Positions 8,649 to 16,316 of a stretch of 64,000 nucleotides of DNA are shown in pieces (the stretch's first letter is position 1; each line of letters starts with the position of its first letter). A program made the position numbers and the translations under genes. This DNA is from Panorpa germanica (lineage: Eukaryota; Arthropoda; Insecta; Mecoptera; Panorpidae). Location of the stretch: assembly GCA_963678705.1 (NCBI GenBank), contig OY783204.1, positions 12,968,759 to 13,032,758 of the forward strand. Direction: 5' to 3'. Under the pieces are notes generated by a model. That model did no database searches. It was not told where the DNA came from and worked only from the letters and a program-made list of their open reading frames with translations.

Positions 8649-11369
8649 ATGCCACCACAATGGGAAGATATTTGTACAGCATTCAAAATGCGTGTATTTT
8701 GTGGAAAATTAGTAAATGTGAACCATATAGTTGATCCACTAATATTTATGGAACAGTGCAAAGTTCCACTAATGAATAAAATTGTTGGTTTCTTGTCATC
8801 TAATAATCATGTGTTTAAAATTCAGTGTCAACTAGTGTGTGAATATTTTGTTCATAAGAATGGCGAAGAGATTATTAGTACAATAGCGCATAATACTAAG
8901 ATGATTTCTTTAACACTAAGTGATAATCCAAATGTATGGTTTAGTGAAAATATTATTTCAAGTATAAAGGTGCGATTAGATGAATTTCAAGAGCGTGATA
9001 GCGGGAAGTCATTAAATAGTGTACTATACCTGCAGGTGAACATTAATAAACATAATCCGTTGCATGGAAGTTCCTTTCTTCCATTACCACCATCTATAAA
9101 TTTTAAAAAAGCTGTGATAAATGTTAAAAATATGGATGACAGGTGTTTTTTGTGGGCTATTATTTCGGCGTTGTATCCATCTAAGAATAATGCTGATAGA
9201 GTTTCAAATTATAAAAAAATCAATCAAAATGAAGTATTCAACCTAAATAATGTAGTATTTCCAATGCAATTGAATAATATATCTAAATTCGAATTACAAA
9301 ATAATATTTCAGTTAATGTTTATGGCCTAGAATTAAATAATAAGCATGTTTGGAATGTAATTGGGCCATTGCATTACACAAAATATAAAAATGCATATAA
9401 TAAACATGTTAATTTATTATATATAAAGAGTGGTAATAAGGGGCACTATTGTTGGATAACGGATTTAGGTAAACTTATAGGAGGTCAACTTTCTAAGGCA
9501 AATGTTAAGAAACATATTTGCGATCGCTGTTTACAATATTTCTATAATGCAAATAAGTTTCAGTGCCATATAGAGGATTGTAATAAAGTTGATAATGCGG
9601 TTAAAATTGAAATGCCTGTGGGAGATGAAAAGTGGTTAAAATTTAAAAACTATATGAGAAAGGAGAAACACCCTTTTGTTATTTATGCAGACTTTGAATG
9701 TTTAACCCTACCCATTGATACTTGTGCACAAGATTCTAGTAGATCATACAGTAATAACTACCAAAAACACATTCCGTGTGCCGCTGGCATTCAATTGGTG
9801 TGCTCATATGATAATACAATATCATTTTTCCGGTCATATTGCGGTAAAGATGTTATAAATTGGTTTTTACAACAACTCAAAATAATTATAAAAGATATTG
9901 AGGTACTTTATGCAAATATCAAACCTATACAAATGACGGATGCCGATTGGTTGGATTTTAATAATTCCATTACCTGTCACATATGTGAAAAACATTTTAA
10001 CTTAGCAGATGACAATTTTAAAAAAGTGCGCGATCATTGTCACTTATCTGGTCAATACCGTGGCAGTGCACATTATACATGTAATTTAAATTATCAACAA
10101 CCAAATTATATTCCTGTTTTTTTCCATTGCTTAAGCGGCTATGATAGTCATCTTTTTATACGTGATTTGGGAATAGATGACGGGCAAATTGATATTATAC
10201 CATCAAATGAGCAAAAATATATATCATTTAGTAAGACAATTGGTAAATTTAAATTGCGATTTTTAGACTCGTTTAAGTTCATGAACGGGAGCCTAGAAAA
10301 ACTAGCTAGTTATATGGATGTATCAAATTTTACATTATTGAGAAAATGTTTTCCCTCACCAAACGATGATGATAAATTTAATTTAATGATTAAAAAAGGT
10401 ATTTTTCCTTATGACTACTTTAATTCATGGGATTCCTTTGACGAAATTAATTTACCATTAAAAGAAAATTTCTATTCCAAGTTAAAAGATGAACATATTT
10501 CCAGTGCTGATTATAACCATGCCAAAGATGTATGGCAAAAGTTTAAAATACAAAATCTTGGTGAATACATGATGCTTTATTTGAAATCGGATGTACTGTT
10601 GTTAAGCGACATTTTTGAGAATTTCAGAAATGTTTGCTTAAAATCATATTCATTGGATCCCGTACATTATTTTACAGTGTCAGGATACACCTGGGATTGT
10701 ATGCTAAAAATAACCAATATAAGGCTAGAGCTGTTAACTGATATTGATATGCTGTTATTTTTTGAGCGTGGCATTAGAGGTGGTATTACCCAGGCTATAA
10801 AACGTTATTCATGTGCGAATAACCCATATCTGTCTAATTTTGATGTGAATAAGCCAGAAAAATATATAATGTACTATGATGCATGTAATTTGTATGGCTG
10901 GGCTATGACGCAATGTTTACCATATGGTAATTTCCGGTGGTTAACAAGTTCTGAAATAGAACAGCTTGATATATTAGCTATTTTAGATAATGATTCCAAT
11001 GGGTATGTGTTTGAAGTAGATTTGGAATACCCTAGGGAGTTACATGATATGCACAAAGATTTTTCATTATGCACAGAGAAAATGAACCCACCCGGAACTA
11101 ATAAAAGCAATATAAAACTTATGACTACCTTAACTAATAAATATAAGTATATAATTCATTCAATGAACTTAAAACAATGTGTTACTTTGGGATTAAGAAT
11201 TTTTAAAATTCATAGGGCTATAGTATTTTCACAATCATTTTGGCTAAAAAAATATATCGATTTAAATACGGATTTTAGGAAATTATCCAAAAATGATTTT
11301 GATAAAAAATTTTATAAGTTAATGAATTGCGCCATTTTTGGCAAATCGATGGAAAATATTAGAAAATAA
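8649..11369 (+). CDS. POLB: Protein-primed DNA polymerase B, N-terminal and central part
   Basis: Family B polymerase that would replicate the element by protein priming. I chose the ATG at 8649; five in-frame codons upstream begin at TTG. The 3'-5' exonuclease motifs are visible: Exo I (YADFECL, Asp codon about 9690), Exo II (HCLSGYDSHLF, about 10130-10160) and Exo III (YLKSDVLLLSD, about 10576-10608). Between Exo I and II is a Cys/His module with VRDHCHLSGQYRG, like the endonuclease VII-type insertion seen in Polinton polymerases. Palm motif A is YYDACNLYGWAM (about 10872-10907) and motif B is KLMNCAIFGKSMEN (about 11313-11354). The frame stops at 11367-11369, just after motif B, before catalytic motif C. 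Motif C lies in the -1 frame downstream (see next entry). Without a frame change this product would lack half of the palm. Confidence 0.93.
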   Translation: MPPQWEDICTAFKMRVFCGKLVNVNHIVDPLIFMEQCKVPLMNKIVGFLSSNNHVFKIQCQLVCEYFVHKNGEEIISTIAHNTKMISLTLSDNPNVWFSENIISSIKVRLDEFQERDSGKSLNSVLYLQVNINKHNPLHGSSFLPLPPSINFKKAVINVKNMDDRCFLWAIISALYPSKNNADRVSNYKKINQNEVFNLNNVVFPMQLNNISKFELQNNISVNVYGLELNNKHVWNVIGPLHYTKYKNAYNKHVNLLYIKSGNKGHYCWITDLGKLIGGQLSKANVKKHICDRCLQYFYNANKFQCHIEDCNKVDNAVKIEMPVGDEKWLKFKNYMRKEKHPFVIYADFECLTLPIDTCAQDSSRSYSNNYQKHIPCAAGIQLVCSYDNTISFFRSYCGKDVINWFLQQLKIIIKDIEVLYANIKPIQMTDADWLDFNNSITCHICEKHFNLADDNFKKVRDHCHLSGQYRGSAHYTCNLNYQQPNYIPVFFHCLSGYDSHLFIRDLGIDDGQIDIIPSNEQKYISFSKTIGKFKLRFLDSFKFMNGSLEKLASYMDVSNFTLLRKCFPSPNDDDKFNLMIKKGIFPYDYFNSWDSFDEINLPLKENFYSKLKDEHISSADYNHAKDVWQKFKIQNLGEYMMLYLKSDVLLLSDIFENFRNVCLKSYSLDPVHYFTVSGYTWDCMLKITNIRLELLTDIDMLLFFERGIRGGITQAIKRYSCANNPYLSNFDVNKPEKYIMYYDACNLYGWAMTQCLPYGNFRWLTSSEIEQLDILAILDNDSNGYVFEVDLEYPRELHDMHKDFSLCTEKMNPPGTNKSNIKLMTTLTNKYKYIIHSMNLKQCVTLGLRIFKIHRAIVFSQSFWLKKYIDLNTDFRKLSKNDFDKKFYKLMNCAIFGKSMENIRK

Positions 11370-12112
11370 GAAATATCAAATTGTGCACTAGGTGGGAGGG
11401 TCGATGTGGAGCACAGAATTTGATTTGTAGACCCAATTTTAAGAAACTAAGTATTTTTGCGGAAAATCTTATATCTGTTGAATTGAATAAATCATCAATT
11501 AAATTTAATAAACCCATATATATTGGAATGTGTATTTTAGACATTTCCAAACACTTAATGTATGACTTTTACTACAATTATATACAGAAGACATATAAAG
11601 AGGTTACACTGATGTATATGGATACGGATTCTATGATTTTGGAAATATTCAATCAAAATCCATATGAACAAATGAAACGGGATATTGCAAAATTTGATAC
11701 ATCTGATTATGCACTAGATAACATATTCAATATACCGCAAGCAAATAAAAAGGTTGTTGGCCTAATGAAGCATGAGGCGAATGGTAAAATCATAAAGGAA
11801 TTTATTGCTTTGCGTGCTAAAATGTATAGCATCAAAATTGAGAGTGTAAATAAACTTATTGCCAAGGCAAAGGGTGTATCAAATGTTGTTGTAGGTCGCC
11901 TTTCTTTTGATGATTACAAGGACTCACTATTCAATAATAATTTAATTTATAAATGCCAAAATGCAATTAGGTCTAAGGACCATAACTTATACACAATAGA
12001 GCAAAACAAACTAGTCTTAAGTGCTAATGATGACAAAAGGTTTATATTAGTTAATAAGATAAATACATTGCCATATGGCCATTATAGAATAAATGATCTG
12101 ATAAATGAGTGA
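11363..12112 (+). CDS. POLB: Protein-primed DNA polymerase B, C-terminal part in the -1 frame
   Basis: This frame is open from 11363 and its content begins exactly where the upstream polymerase frame ends. It carries NLICRPNFKK, then PIYIGMCILDISKHLMYDF, then palm motif C (YMDTDS, Asp codons 11621 and 11627), followed by the thumb-like region to 12112. There is no ATG suitable for making this part on its own. Together the two frames span about 1,150 codons, the usual size for Polinton polymerases. The join needs a single -1 shift near the AAAA at 11363-11366. This could be a disabling 1-nt deletion, an assembly error or recoding; a stem-loop lies just downstream. Confidence 0.9.
   Translation, partial: KIRNIKLCTRWEGRCGAQNLICRPNFKKLSIFAENLISVELNKSSIKFNKPIYIGMCILDISKHLMYDFYYNYIQKTYKEVTLMYMDTDSMILEIFNQNPYEQMKRDIAKFDTSDYALDNIFNIPQANKKVVGLMKHEANGKIIKEFIALRAKMYSIKIESVNKLIAKAKGVSNVVVGRLSFDDYKDSLFNNNLIYKCQNAIRSKDHNLYTIEQNKLVLSANDDKRFILVNKINTLPYGHYRINDLINE
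11375..11424 (+). other. Stem-loop just downstream of the polymerase frame change
   Basis: ATCAAATTGTGC (11375-11386) pairs with GCAC (11411-11414) and AATTTGAT (11417-11424), leaving a 2-nt bulge and a 24-nt loop. The stem begins 8 nt after the AAA codon that precedes the TAA stop. This is the spacing seen in -1 frameshift signals. However, the slip site (T_AGA_AAA) is not a canonical heptamer. Confidence 0.45.
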
Positions 12113-12144
12113 TATATATATATGTGAAATAAAAAGAAATATAT

Positions 12145-13071
12145 TTAATTTAAATCTGTTTTATTTATCCATGAATTATGTTTATTTTCAAAACCCAACC
12201 ATTTTACAAATACTTTATTTTTATTTGTTTTTAAAATCTTCTCCACCAAATATACATCAGTATATTTTGCTTTTTGCAATTCCTTTTCATAAAAGCCCCC
12301 CTCAATATTTTGGCCGGTTGTGTCCTCCAATTTATAGGTTACCGGATTTGTTCTACACACCTTTTTAATAATAAATATTTCTGTTGACCAATTTGGTTCA
12401 TAGCCTTTGCTAAAGAGACTCTTCACTTTGCTAATGCGTACAGAATCACCAATACGATATTTTGATATTCCTGCAATTTTAATGTGATTATAAATAGTGT
12501 TAAGTAATTTCTTTTCGACTTTTTTCGATGTCACATCAATTGGTTTCATTTTTATTGTAGAATGTTTTGTATTATTATAAGTTTGTAATAAGTCCTCTAA
12601 AATATTTATCCATTTATGTGATCCTTGATAGCTAAATTTTTTCCACATATTAGTTTTCAGGGTCCTGTTAAATCTTTCGCATACACTGGCCTTCATTATT
12701 GAATATGTAGAATAATGTTTTATATTATATTTTTTCATAATTTTATTAAAAGTTGCATTATAAAATTCCTTTCCATTGTCTGTTTGCAAAAATTTCGGTA
12801 TACGGCCTCCATCCAAGATATTAATAAAAGCATTTGTAACATCATTACCAGTTTTTGTTTTTATGGCTTTAGCCCATGCATATTTTGAGAAAACATCTAT
12901 TACGGTAAGCATATATTTATAACCTTTATTTTCAGATGCATAAGGTATCATTTCAACCAAATCACATTGCCATAGGTCATCAATACCTTTTGTTATTACT
13001 CGTCTACGTGCATATTTTTTATACGCTGGTTTATGGATTTCTTCAACTATTTGTAATTTTATATCTTTTTT
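12145..13071 (-). CDS. INT: Retroviral-type DDE integrase with C-terminal chromodomain (start not identified)
   Basis: Catalyses insertion of the element, giving the 6-bp duplication. The catalytic residues are visible: Asp in WQCDLVEM (codon 12961-12963), Asp in LQTDNGKEF (12778-12780) and Glu in CERFNRTLK (12676-12678). The C-terminal residues (DVYLVEKIL...VKWLGFE..HNSW) form a chromodomain, typical of Polinton integrases. The first catalytic Asp lies upstream of any in-frame ATG; the frame is open to 13071, where it meets a TAA (13074-13072) preceded in frame by an ATG at 13089. The N-terminal zinc-binding region expected for the family is not found. Translation may use a non-ATG codon or stop readthrough, or the gene may be 5'-truncated and inactive. 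It converges with POLB, about 30 bp away. Confidence 0.9.
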   Translation of the reverse strand, partial: KKDIKLQIVEEIHKPAYKKYARRRVITKGIDDLWQCDLVEMIPYASENKGYKYMLTVIDVFSKYAWAKAIKTKTGNDVTNAFINILDGGRIPKFLQTDNGKEFYNATFNKIMKKYNIKHYSTYSIMKASVCERFNRTLKTNMWKKFSYQGSHKWINILEDLLQTYNNTKHSTIKMKPIDVTSKKVEKKLLNTIYNHIKIAGISKYRIGDSVRISKVKSLFSKGYEPNWSTEIFIIKKVCRTNPVTYKLEDTTGQNIEGGFYEKELQKAKYTDVYLVEKILKTNKNKVFVKWLGFENKHNSWINKTDLN

Positions 13072-13102
13072 TTAATTATTATTGGTCATTATTGATATTT
13101 AT

Positions 13103-13936
13103 TTATTCAATTATATGTGATTCTCTTAACTCTTCAATGATAGATATAATTTCATTATCATGACCTGTATGACCAGCCTGTTTTGAGCCTAATAATAATC
13201 TTAAACGTTCAACTAATTCATTAGCATCATTCCAATAAATATACTCATTATTTTTATTCGATACTATTTTATGTGATGGTGATATTAATCCTTCACCTTT
13301 TGTTTTTAAATTAAGGGCTGGTTTAATTATCTGTACGTATTTCCATCCCGCATTACCACTTATTTGACCATTAGGATCATAATTACGTCTATATGCGTTT
13401 GTATCTTTAATGATATTGATAAAATTTTCCTTATCTTCTTCCGTATAACCTAGTGGTTTTTTCAATTGTAATAGTTGATATAGGCCTTCTGTTCCAGCAT
13501 ACAATTTACTATTAATGACTATATTATTATTTTCGATTGTTATTGGCGTTTTACCAATAAAGAATTTATTGTCACCACCTATAGTAATTCCATATATTTT
13601 ATCTTCAATAGGTTGATTTATTAAATATCTAAATGCGATATCACCAATGGACTTAACACTATTGGCATCAACTAAATGTGGTTCATTATTTTTATATGAT
13701 GACAACTTCTTATCATCATATTCATCATCATCATCAATATTTTCTTTTTTTTTATTTTTTTTTAATGCATTATGTTGTGATTTTATCTCTACAAGTGGTT
13801 CTGTTATAGGTTTAAATATTTTTTCCAAATCTTTTTGCTCTTCATAATCACTATATTTTAGAGCTTTATATTTTGAACGAATTATTTTACTCTTTGCAAT
13901 AATATCTTTTAATATGTCATTATTATTATTAAACAT
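13103..13936 (-). CDS. Conserved Polinton protein of unknown function, 277 aa
   Basis: The first ATG is at 13936-13934; a slightly longer frame starts at TTG. Residues 1-75 are Lys/Glu-rich and probably helical, and about 80-95 is a basic-then-acidic KKNKKKENIDDDDE stretch. A folded region with YGITIGGDNKFFIG follows. The C-terminus is striking: YIYWNDANELVERLRLLLGSKQAGHTGHDNEIISIIEELRE. That tail (Y-W-x-D-x-N-E-L-V-x-R-L-x-L-L and IISIIEELRE) is a signature I associate with an uncharacterised protein common in arthropod Polintons. It sits between the packaging ATPase and integrase on the same strand, which suggests co-expression. Function unknown. Confidence 0.75.
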   Translation of the reverse strand: MFNNNNDILKDIIAKSKIIRSKYKALKYSDYEEQKDLEKIFKPITEPLVEIKSQHNALKKNKKKENIDDDDEYDDKKLSSYKNNEPHLVDANSVKSIGDIAFRYLINQPIEDKIYGITIGGDNKFFIGKTPITIENNNIVINSKLYAGTEGLYQLLQLKKPLGYTEEDKENFINIIKDTNAYRRNYDPNGQISGNAGWKYVQIIKPALNLKTKGEGLISPSHKIVSNKNNEYIYWNDANELVERLRLLLGSKQAGHTGHDNEIISIIEELRESHIIE

Positions 13937-14043
13937 ATTTTCGAGTTGTTTTCTTTTTGTATATATATATGTAAGCAGATAGCTAGACAAAAGTTATCAT
14001 TCAACTAAACGATTTACTACTAAATATTCTATTATATATATAA

Positions 14044-14487
14044 TTACAGTTTCAAGAAATTATCAAATCCATTTCTATATCGTCCGTTAGCGATATCGCT
14101 ATCCTTATCAATGACCACATATCCATATTTATTTTTCCAACATTCTGAACAGAACTCTTTAAAGGTTAAAAATGACATATCTGTATTTACATGATCATTA
14201 TAAATATGCTTAAGATTCATTTCGTCCATTTTAAATAATATTATAAAATTTGCATTATCTCTGATTAAATGTTTTGGTATATGGGCATAGGTTTGACAAA
14301 GATAAAAGGAATCAACTAGGGAATGACGTCCCATTGAGAAATAATTACGCATACAATCTTGTTTATCAGTAATTACATCATCAAAGATAAATACAGAATT
14401 TGGTTTTGCATCATTGGGCTTAATAATATCAATGTTACTGTCATAACAAAAATAGCCTATTTCTTTCACATGTGATAACACTTTTTT
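14044..14487 (-). CDS. ATP: Packaging ATPase, C-terminal part in the -1 frame
   Basis: Contains the Walker B segment SVFIFDDVI, then a QDCMRNYFSMGRH.. segment, then DSFYLCQTYAHIPKHLIRDNAN, a sensor-like region typical of A32/FtsK-HerA family genome-packaging ATPases. It has no ATG at its start. Its frame is -1 relative to the Walker A part and becomes aligned exactly at the T7A6 run (14494-14482). The family motor needs Walker A and B in one chain, so the two parts must be joined by a frame change to be active. Confidence 0.88.
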   Translation of the reverse strand, partial: KKVLSHVKEIGYFCYDSNIDIIKPNDAKPNSVFIFDDVITDKQDCMRNYFSMGRHSLVDSFYLCQTYAHIPKHLIRDNANFIILFKMDEMNLKHIYNDHVNTDMSFLTFKEFCSECWKNKYGYVVIDKDSDIANGRYRNGFDNFLKL

Positions 14488-14738
14488 AAAAAAATATATT
14501 TTGGTTGATATAATGATTTGGAATAGAGATATATATTTCTAAATTTTAAGCCATTTTTTTCAAATAAAAGAGCCAACATGATATTAGTTTTTCCAGAATT
14601 CGATGGCCCACATATAATACATCTTATACTATTTGGTAGTAAATCGCCATGTTTTTTCACTTTCTTTTTTTTATCATTTTCATCTAAATTATCTAGATTT
14701 GCAATATGTAAATGTTTTTTTTGCTTTATAAATTTCAT
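14466..14738 (-). CDS. ATP: Packaging ATPase, N-terminal part with Walker A
   Basis: I chose the ATG at 14738-14736; a longer frame starts at GTG. The N-terminal 35 residues are Lys/Asp-rich. The P-loop is GPSNSGKT at residues 44-51, preceded by the beta strand IRCIIC. This is the Walker A half of the genome-packaging ATPase that would pump element DNA into capsids. The frame stops at 14466, shortly after LYQPKY, where family members continue toward Walker B. The gene is divergent from the PLA2-like gene, about 55 bp away. Confidence 0.9.
   Translation of the reverse strand: MKFIKQKKHLHIANLDNLDENDKKKKVKKHGDLLPNSIRCIICGPSNSGKTNIMLALLFEKNGLKFRNIYLYSKSLYQPKYIFLKKCYHM
14487..14493 (-). promoter_or_regulatory. 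T_TTT_TTA slippery heptamer in the packaging ATPase
   Basis: In the zero frame the codons read ATT TTT TTA AAA AAG, giving a canonical -1 slippery heptamer. A second one (A_AAA_AAG) follows immediately. Slipping by -1 here enters the open frame that encodes Walker B. I could not see a strong stem-loop or pseudoknot at the usual distance, only weak short stems. A homopolymer indel or sequencing error at the T7A6 run explains the split equally well. Confidence 0.4.
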
Positions 14739-14793
14739 TGTATATATATGCACGTGTTACTTATATATTACATCATTTAATGCTTAGACACCA

Positions 14794-15609
14794 ATGATCA
14801 TATACCATGGTGAGGGCTTATTAAATAGGGCCATAAATTCATTGCCTATAGAATTACATATGCCCGGTTATAATTTTTGTGGTCCAGGAACAAAGTTAAA
14901 AAAACGTCTGTTACGCGGTGACAATGGAATTAATGATTTAGATAATGCATGTAAAGAGCATGATATTTCTTATTCTAAATCGAAAAGTGATTTAAAGTTA
15001 AGACATCACGCGGACAAGATATTGCAGGAAAAAGCTTGGTCAAGAGTTGTATCCAAAGACGCCTCTATTAAGGAAAAAGCGGCTGCTTGGGCAGTTACTA
15101 ATGCAATGAAAATCAAACAGAAATTAGGTATGGGCATCAAGAGAAAAAACAAGAAAAAAATTAACATGAAATTGGAAACAAATCATAATACCTTTAGGAA
15201 GGCTATAAGAAGCGCTAATGCGGCAATAAAAAAATCAAAAATAAAAAATACAAGTACTGCAATAAAAGTTGCATTGAAAGCTGCAAAAAAAATCATTAAA
15301 GGAAAAAAACCGAATATTAAGTCACGAATTATACCAATTCCTAAAACAGGTGGAATTCTTCCCTTTCTAATACCATTATTCGCGGGATTATCAGCCGCGG
15401 GGGCCCTAGCGGGTGGTGCTGCTGGCATAACAAAGGCTGTTACAAGCGCTAATGCGGCAAAGAAAAAATTACATGAATCAGAGAGACATAATAAGATGAT
15501 GGAGGCCATCGCATTGGGTAAAAAGGATGGTAAAGGTCTTTACTTAAAACCTTATAGAAAAGGTTTGGGCCTTTACTTATCACCACCACCGACAACAAAA
15601 AACTATTAA
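14794..15609 (+). CDS. PLA2-like membrane-active virion protein, 271 aa
   Basis: ATG at 14794. Residues 22-61 are a phospholipase A2-like domain: Ca-binding loop YNFCGPGT (26-33) and catalytic dyad C..HD (H56, D57), the layout known from parvovirus VP1 PLA2 domains. A long, very basic region (about 115-185) follows, then a Gly/Ala-rich hydrophobic segment (about 186-216; LPFLIPLFAGLSAAGALAGG) and a C-terminal stretch ending in GKGLYLKPYRKGLGLYL. The combination suggests a minor virion protein that breaches host membranes during entry and may bind DNA. That role is inferred from domain knowledge. The stop codon is overlapped by a -1 frameshift signal leading into the protease frame. Confidence 0.85.
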   Translation: MIIYHGEGLLNRAINSLPIELHMPGYNFCGPGTKLKKRLLRGDNGINDLDNACKEHDISYSKSKSDLKLRHHADKILQEKAWSRVVSKDASIKEKAAAWAVTNAMKIKQKLGMGIKRKNKKKINMKLETNHNTFRKAIRSANAAIKKSKIKNTSTAIKVALKAAKKIIKGKKPNIKSRIIPIPKTGGILPFLIPLFAGLSAAGALAGGAAGITKAVTSANAAKKKLHESERHNKMMEAIALGKKDGKGLYLKPYRKGLGLYLSPPPTTKNY

Positions 15610-15653
15610 AAATATCAGTTAAAGATTTACCTAAGAGGGCTTTAACTGATATT
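15597..15653 (+). promoter_or_regulatory. Canonical -1 ribosomal frameshift signal joining PLA2-like and protease frames
   Basis: In the PLA2-like reading frame, A_AAA_AAC (15597-15603) is a perfect X_XXY_YYZ slippery heptamer. A 7-nt spacer (15604-15610) contains the zero-frame TAA. A perfect 14-bp stem follows: AATATCAGTTAAAG (15611-15624) with CTTTAACTGATATT (15640-15653), closing a 15-nt loop. After a -1 slip, decoding proceeds in exactly the protease frame, which lacks an ATG for its conserved N-terminal part. All three elements (heptamer, spacing, structure) are seen directly in the sequence. Function is inferred. Confidence 0.7.
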
Positions 15654-15992
15654 GATTTAAATAAATATGCAAAAAAAATCCCCTATTTTAGAGGTATTTT
15701 CATGCGTAATTCATTACCAAAGCATCCATATGAAAATGAATGTGCCATAATAAATTTAGATAATAAAACGGGTCCTGGAACGCATTGGGTTGCATACAGA
15801 AAATTCAAATCGAATATTGAATATTTCGATAGTTTTGGTAACCTGGGGCCACCTAAGGAATTGCTCGAATATTTTCTACAAAGAAATTTAAATAAAAACA
15901 AAATAATTTATAATTATAAAAAATTTCAAAATTATAATACATATAATTGTGGACATTTATGCCTAAAGTTTTTAATAAATACTATGAAATAA
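15600..15992 (+). CDS. PRO: Adenain-like cysteine protease
   Basis: Processes capsid precursors in adenovirus-like and Polinton virions. The catalytic triad is visible: His in GTHWVAY, Asp in YFDSFG and Cys in NCGHLCLKF. The conserved N-terminal part (LPKRALTDIDL...YFRGIFMRNSLP) precedes the first in-frame ATG (15702), so starting at that ATG would remove family-conserved sequence. The frame is open from 15558 without any ATG and is -1 relative to the upstream PLA2-like gene. Expression as a frameshift fusion with that gene is the simplest reading. Alternatives are a non-ATG start or a mutational frameshift separating an ancestral fusion. Confidence 0.88.
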   Translation, partial: KLLKISVKDLPKRALTDIDLNKYAKKIPYFRGIFMRNSLPKHPYENECAIINLDNKTGPGTHWVAYRKFKSNIEYFDSFGNLGPPKELLEYFLQRNLNKNKIIYNYKKFQNYNTYNCGHLCLKFLINTMK

Positions 15993-16016
15993 GATTCTTT
16001 TTATTCATTATCAATT

Positions 16017-16316
16017 ATGTCCTCGACCTTTACACTTAGTGGTAATACATCCATATTAAGCACAAATTATTTTCCACCCATTGAATTGGATAGGAAATTT
16101 GAATATGTACTCGGATTAGTTGATTTACAAACATATAATTCAATACCGAATGTCCATGAGAAAAATAATCGATTTTATTACAATGATGAAGTTCTAATAA
16201 TACCTGAAGGCTCCTATGAAATTGATGACATATATAAGTATATAAATAACACAATAAGTAAGAACAAGTCACTTAAATATTTTCTTACTATAAATGCCAA
16301 TAATAATTTCGCTTAA
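16017..16316 (+). CDS. mCP: Minor capsid protein (penton, single jelly roll), N-terminal part
   Basis: ATG at 16017, 24 bp after the protease stop. The N-terminus (TFTLSGNTSILSTNYFPPIEL) and the LVDLQTYNSIPNV and IPEGSYEIDDIYKYI segments are the recognisable start of the Polinton minor capsid protein. The frame ends at TAA (16312-16314 region), and the expected continuation lies in the +1 frame. The N-terminal 96 residues alone would not form the jelly roll. Confidence 0.85.
   Translation: MSSTFTLSGNTSILSTNYFPPIELDRKFEYVLGLVDLQTYNSIPNVHEKNNRFYYNDEVLIIPEGSYEIDDIYKYINNTISKNKSLKYFLTINANNNFA

Noticed and set aside
12105..12368. 87-aa plus-strand frame after the polymerase
   Set aside because: It lies antisense to the integrase chromodomain, which is clearly real.
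12145..13071. Retrovirus or LTR retrotransposon
   Set aside because: The integrase is of retroviral type, but the element has no reverse transcriptase, no LTRs and a 6-bp duplication. Capsid, PolB and ATPase genes make it a Polinton.
14400..14480. Pseudoknot downstream of the ATPase slippery site
   Set aside because: Only 4-5-bp stems and a loop-less palindrome (TCACATGTGA) were found, too weak to claim as a stimulator.
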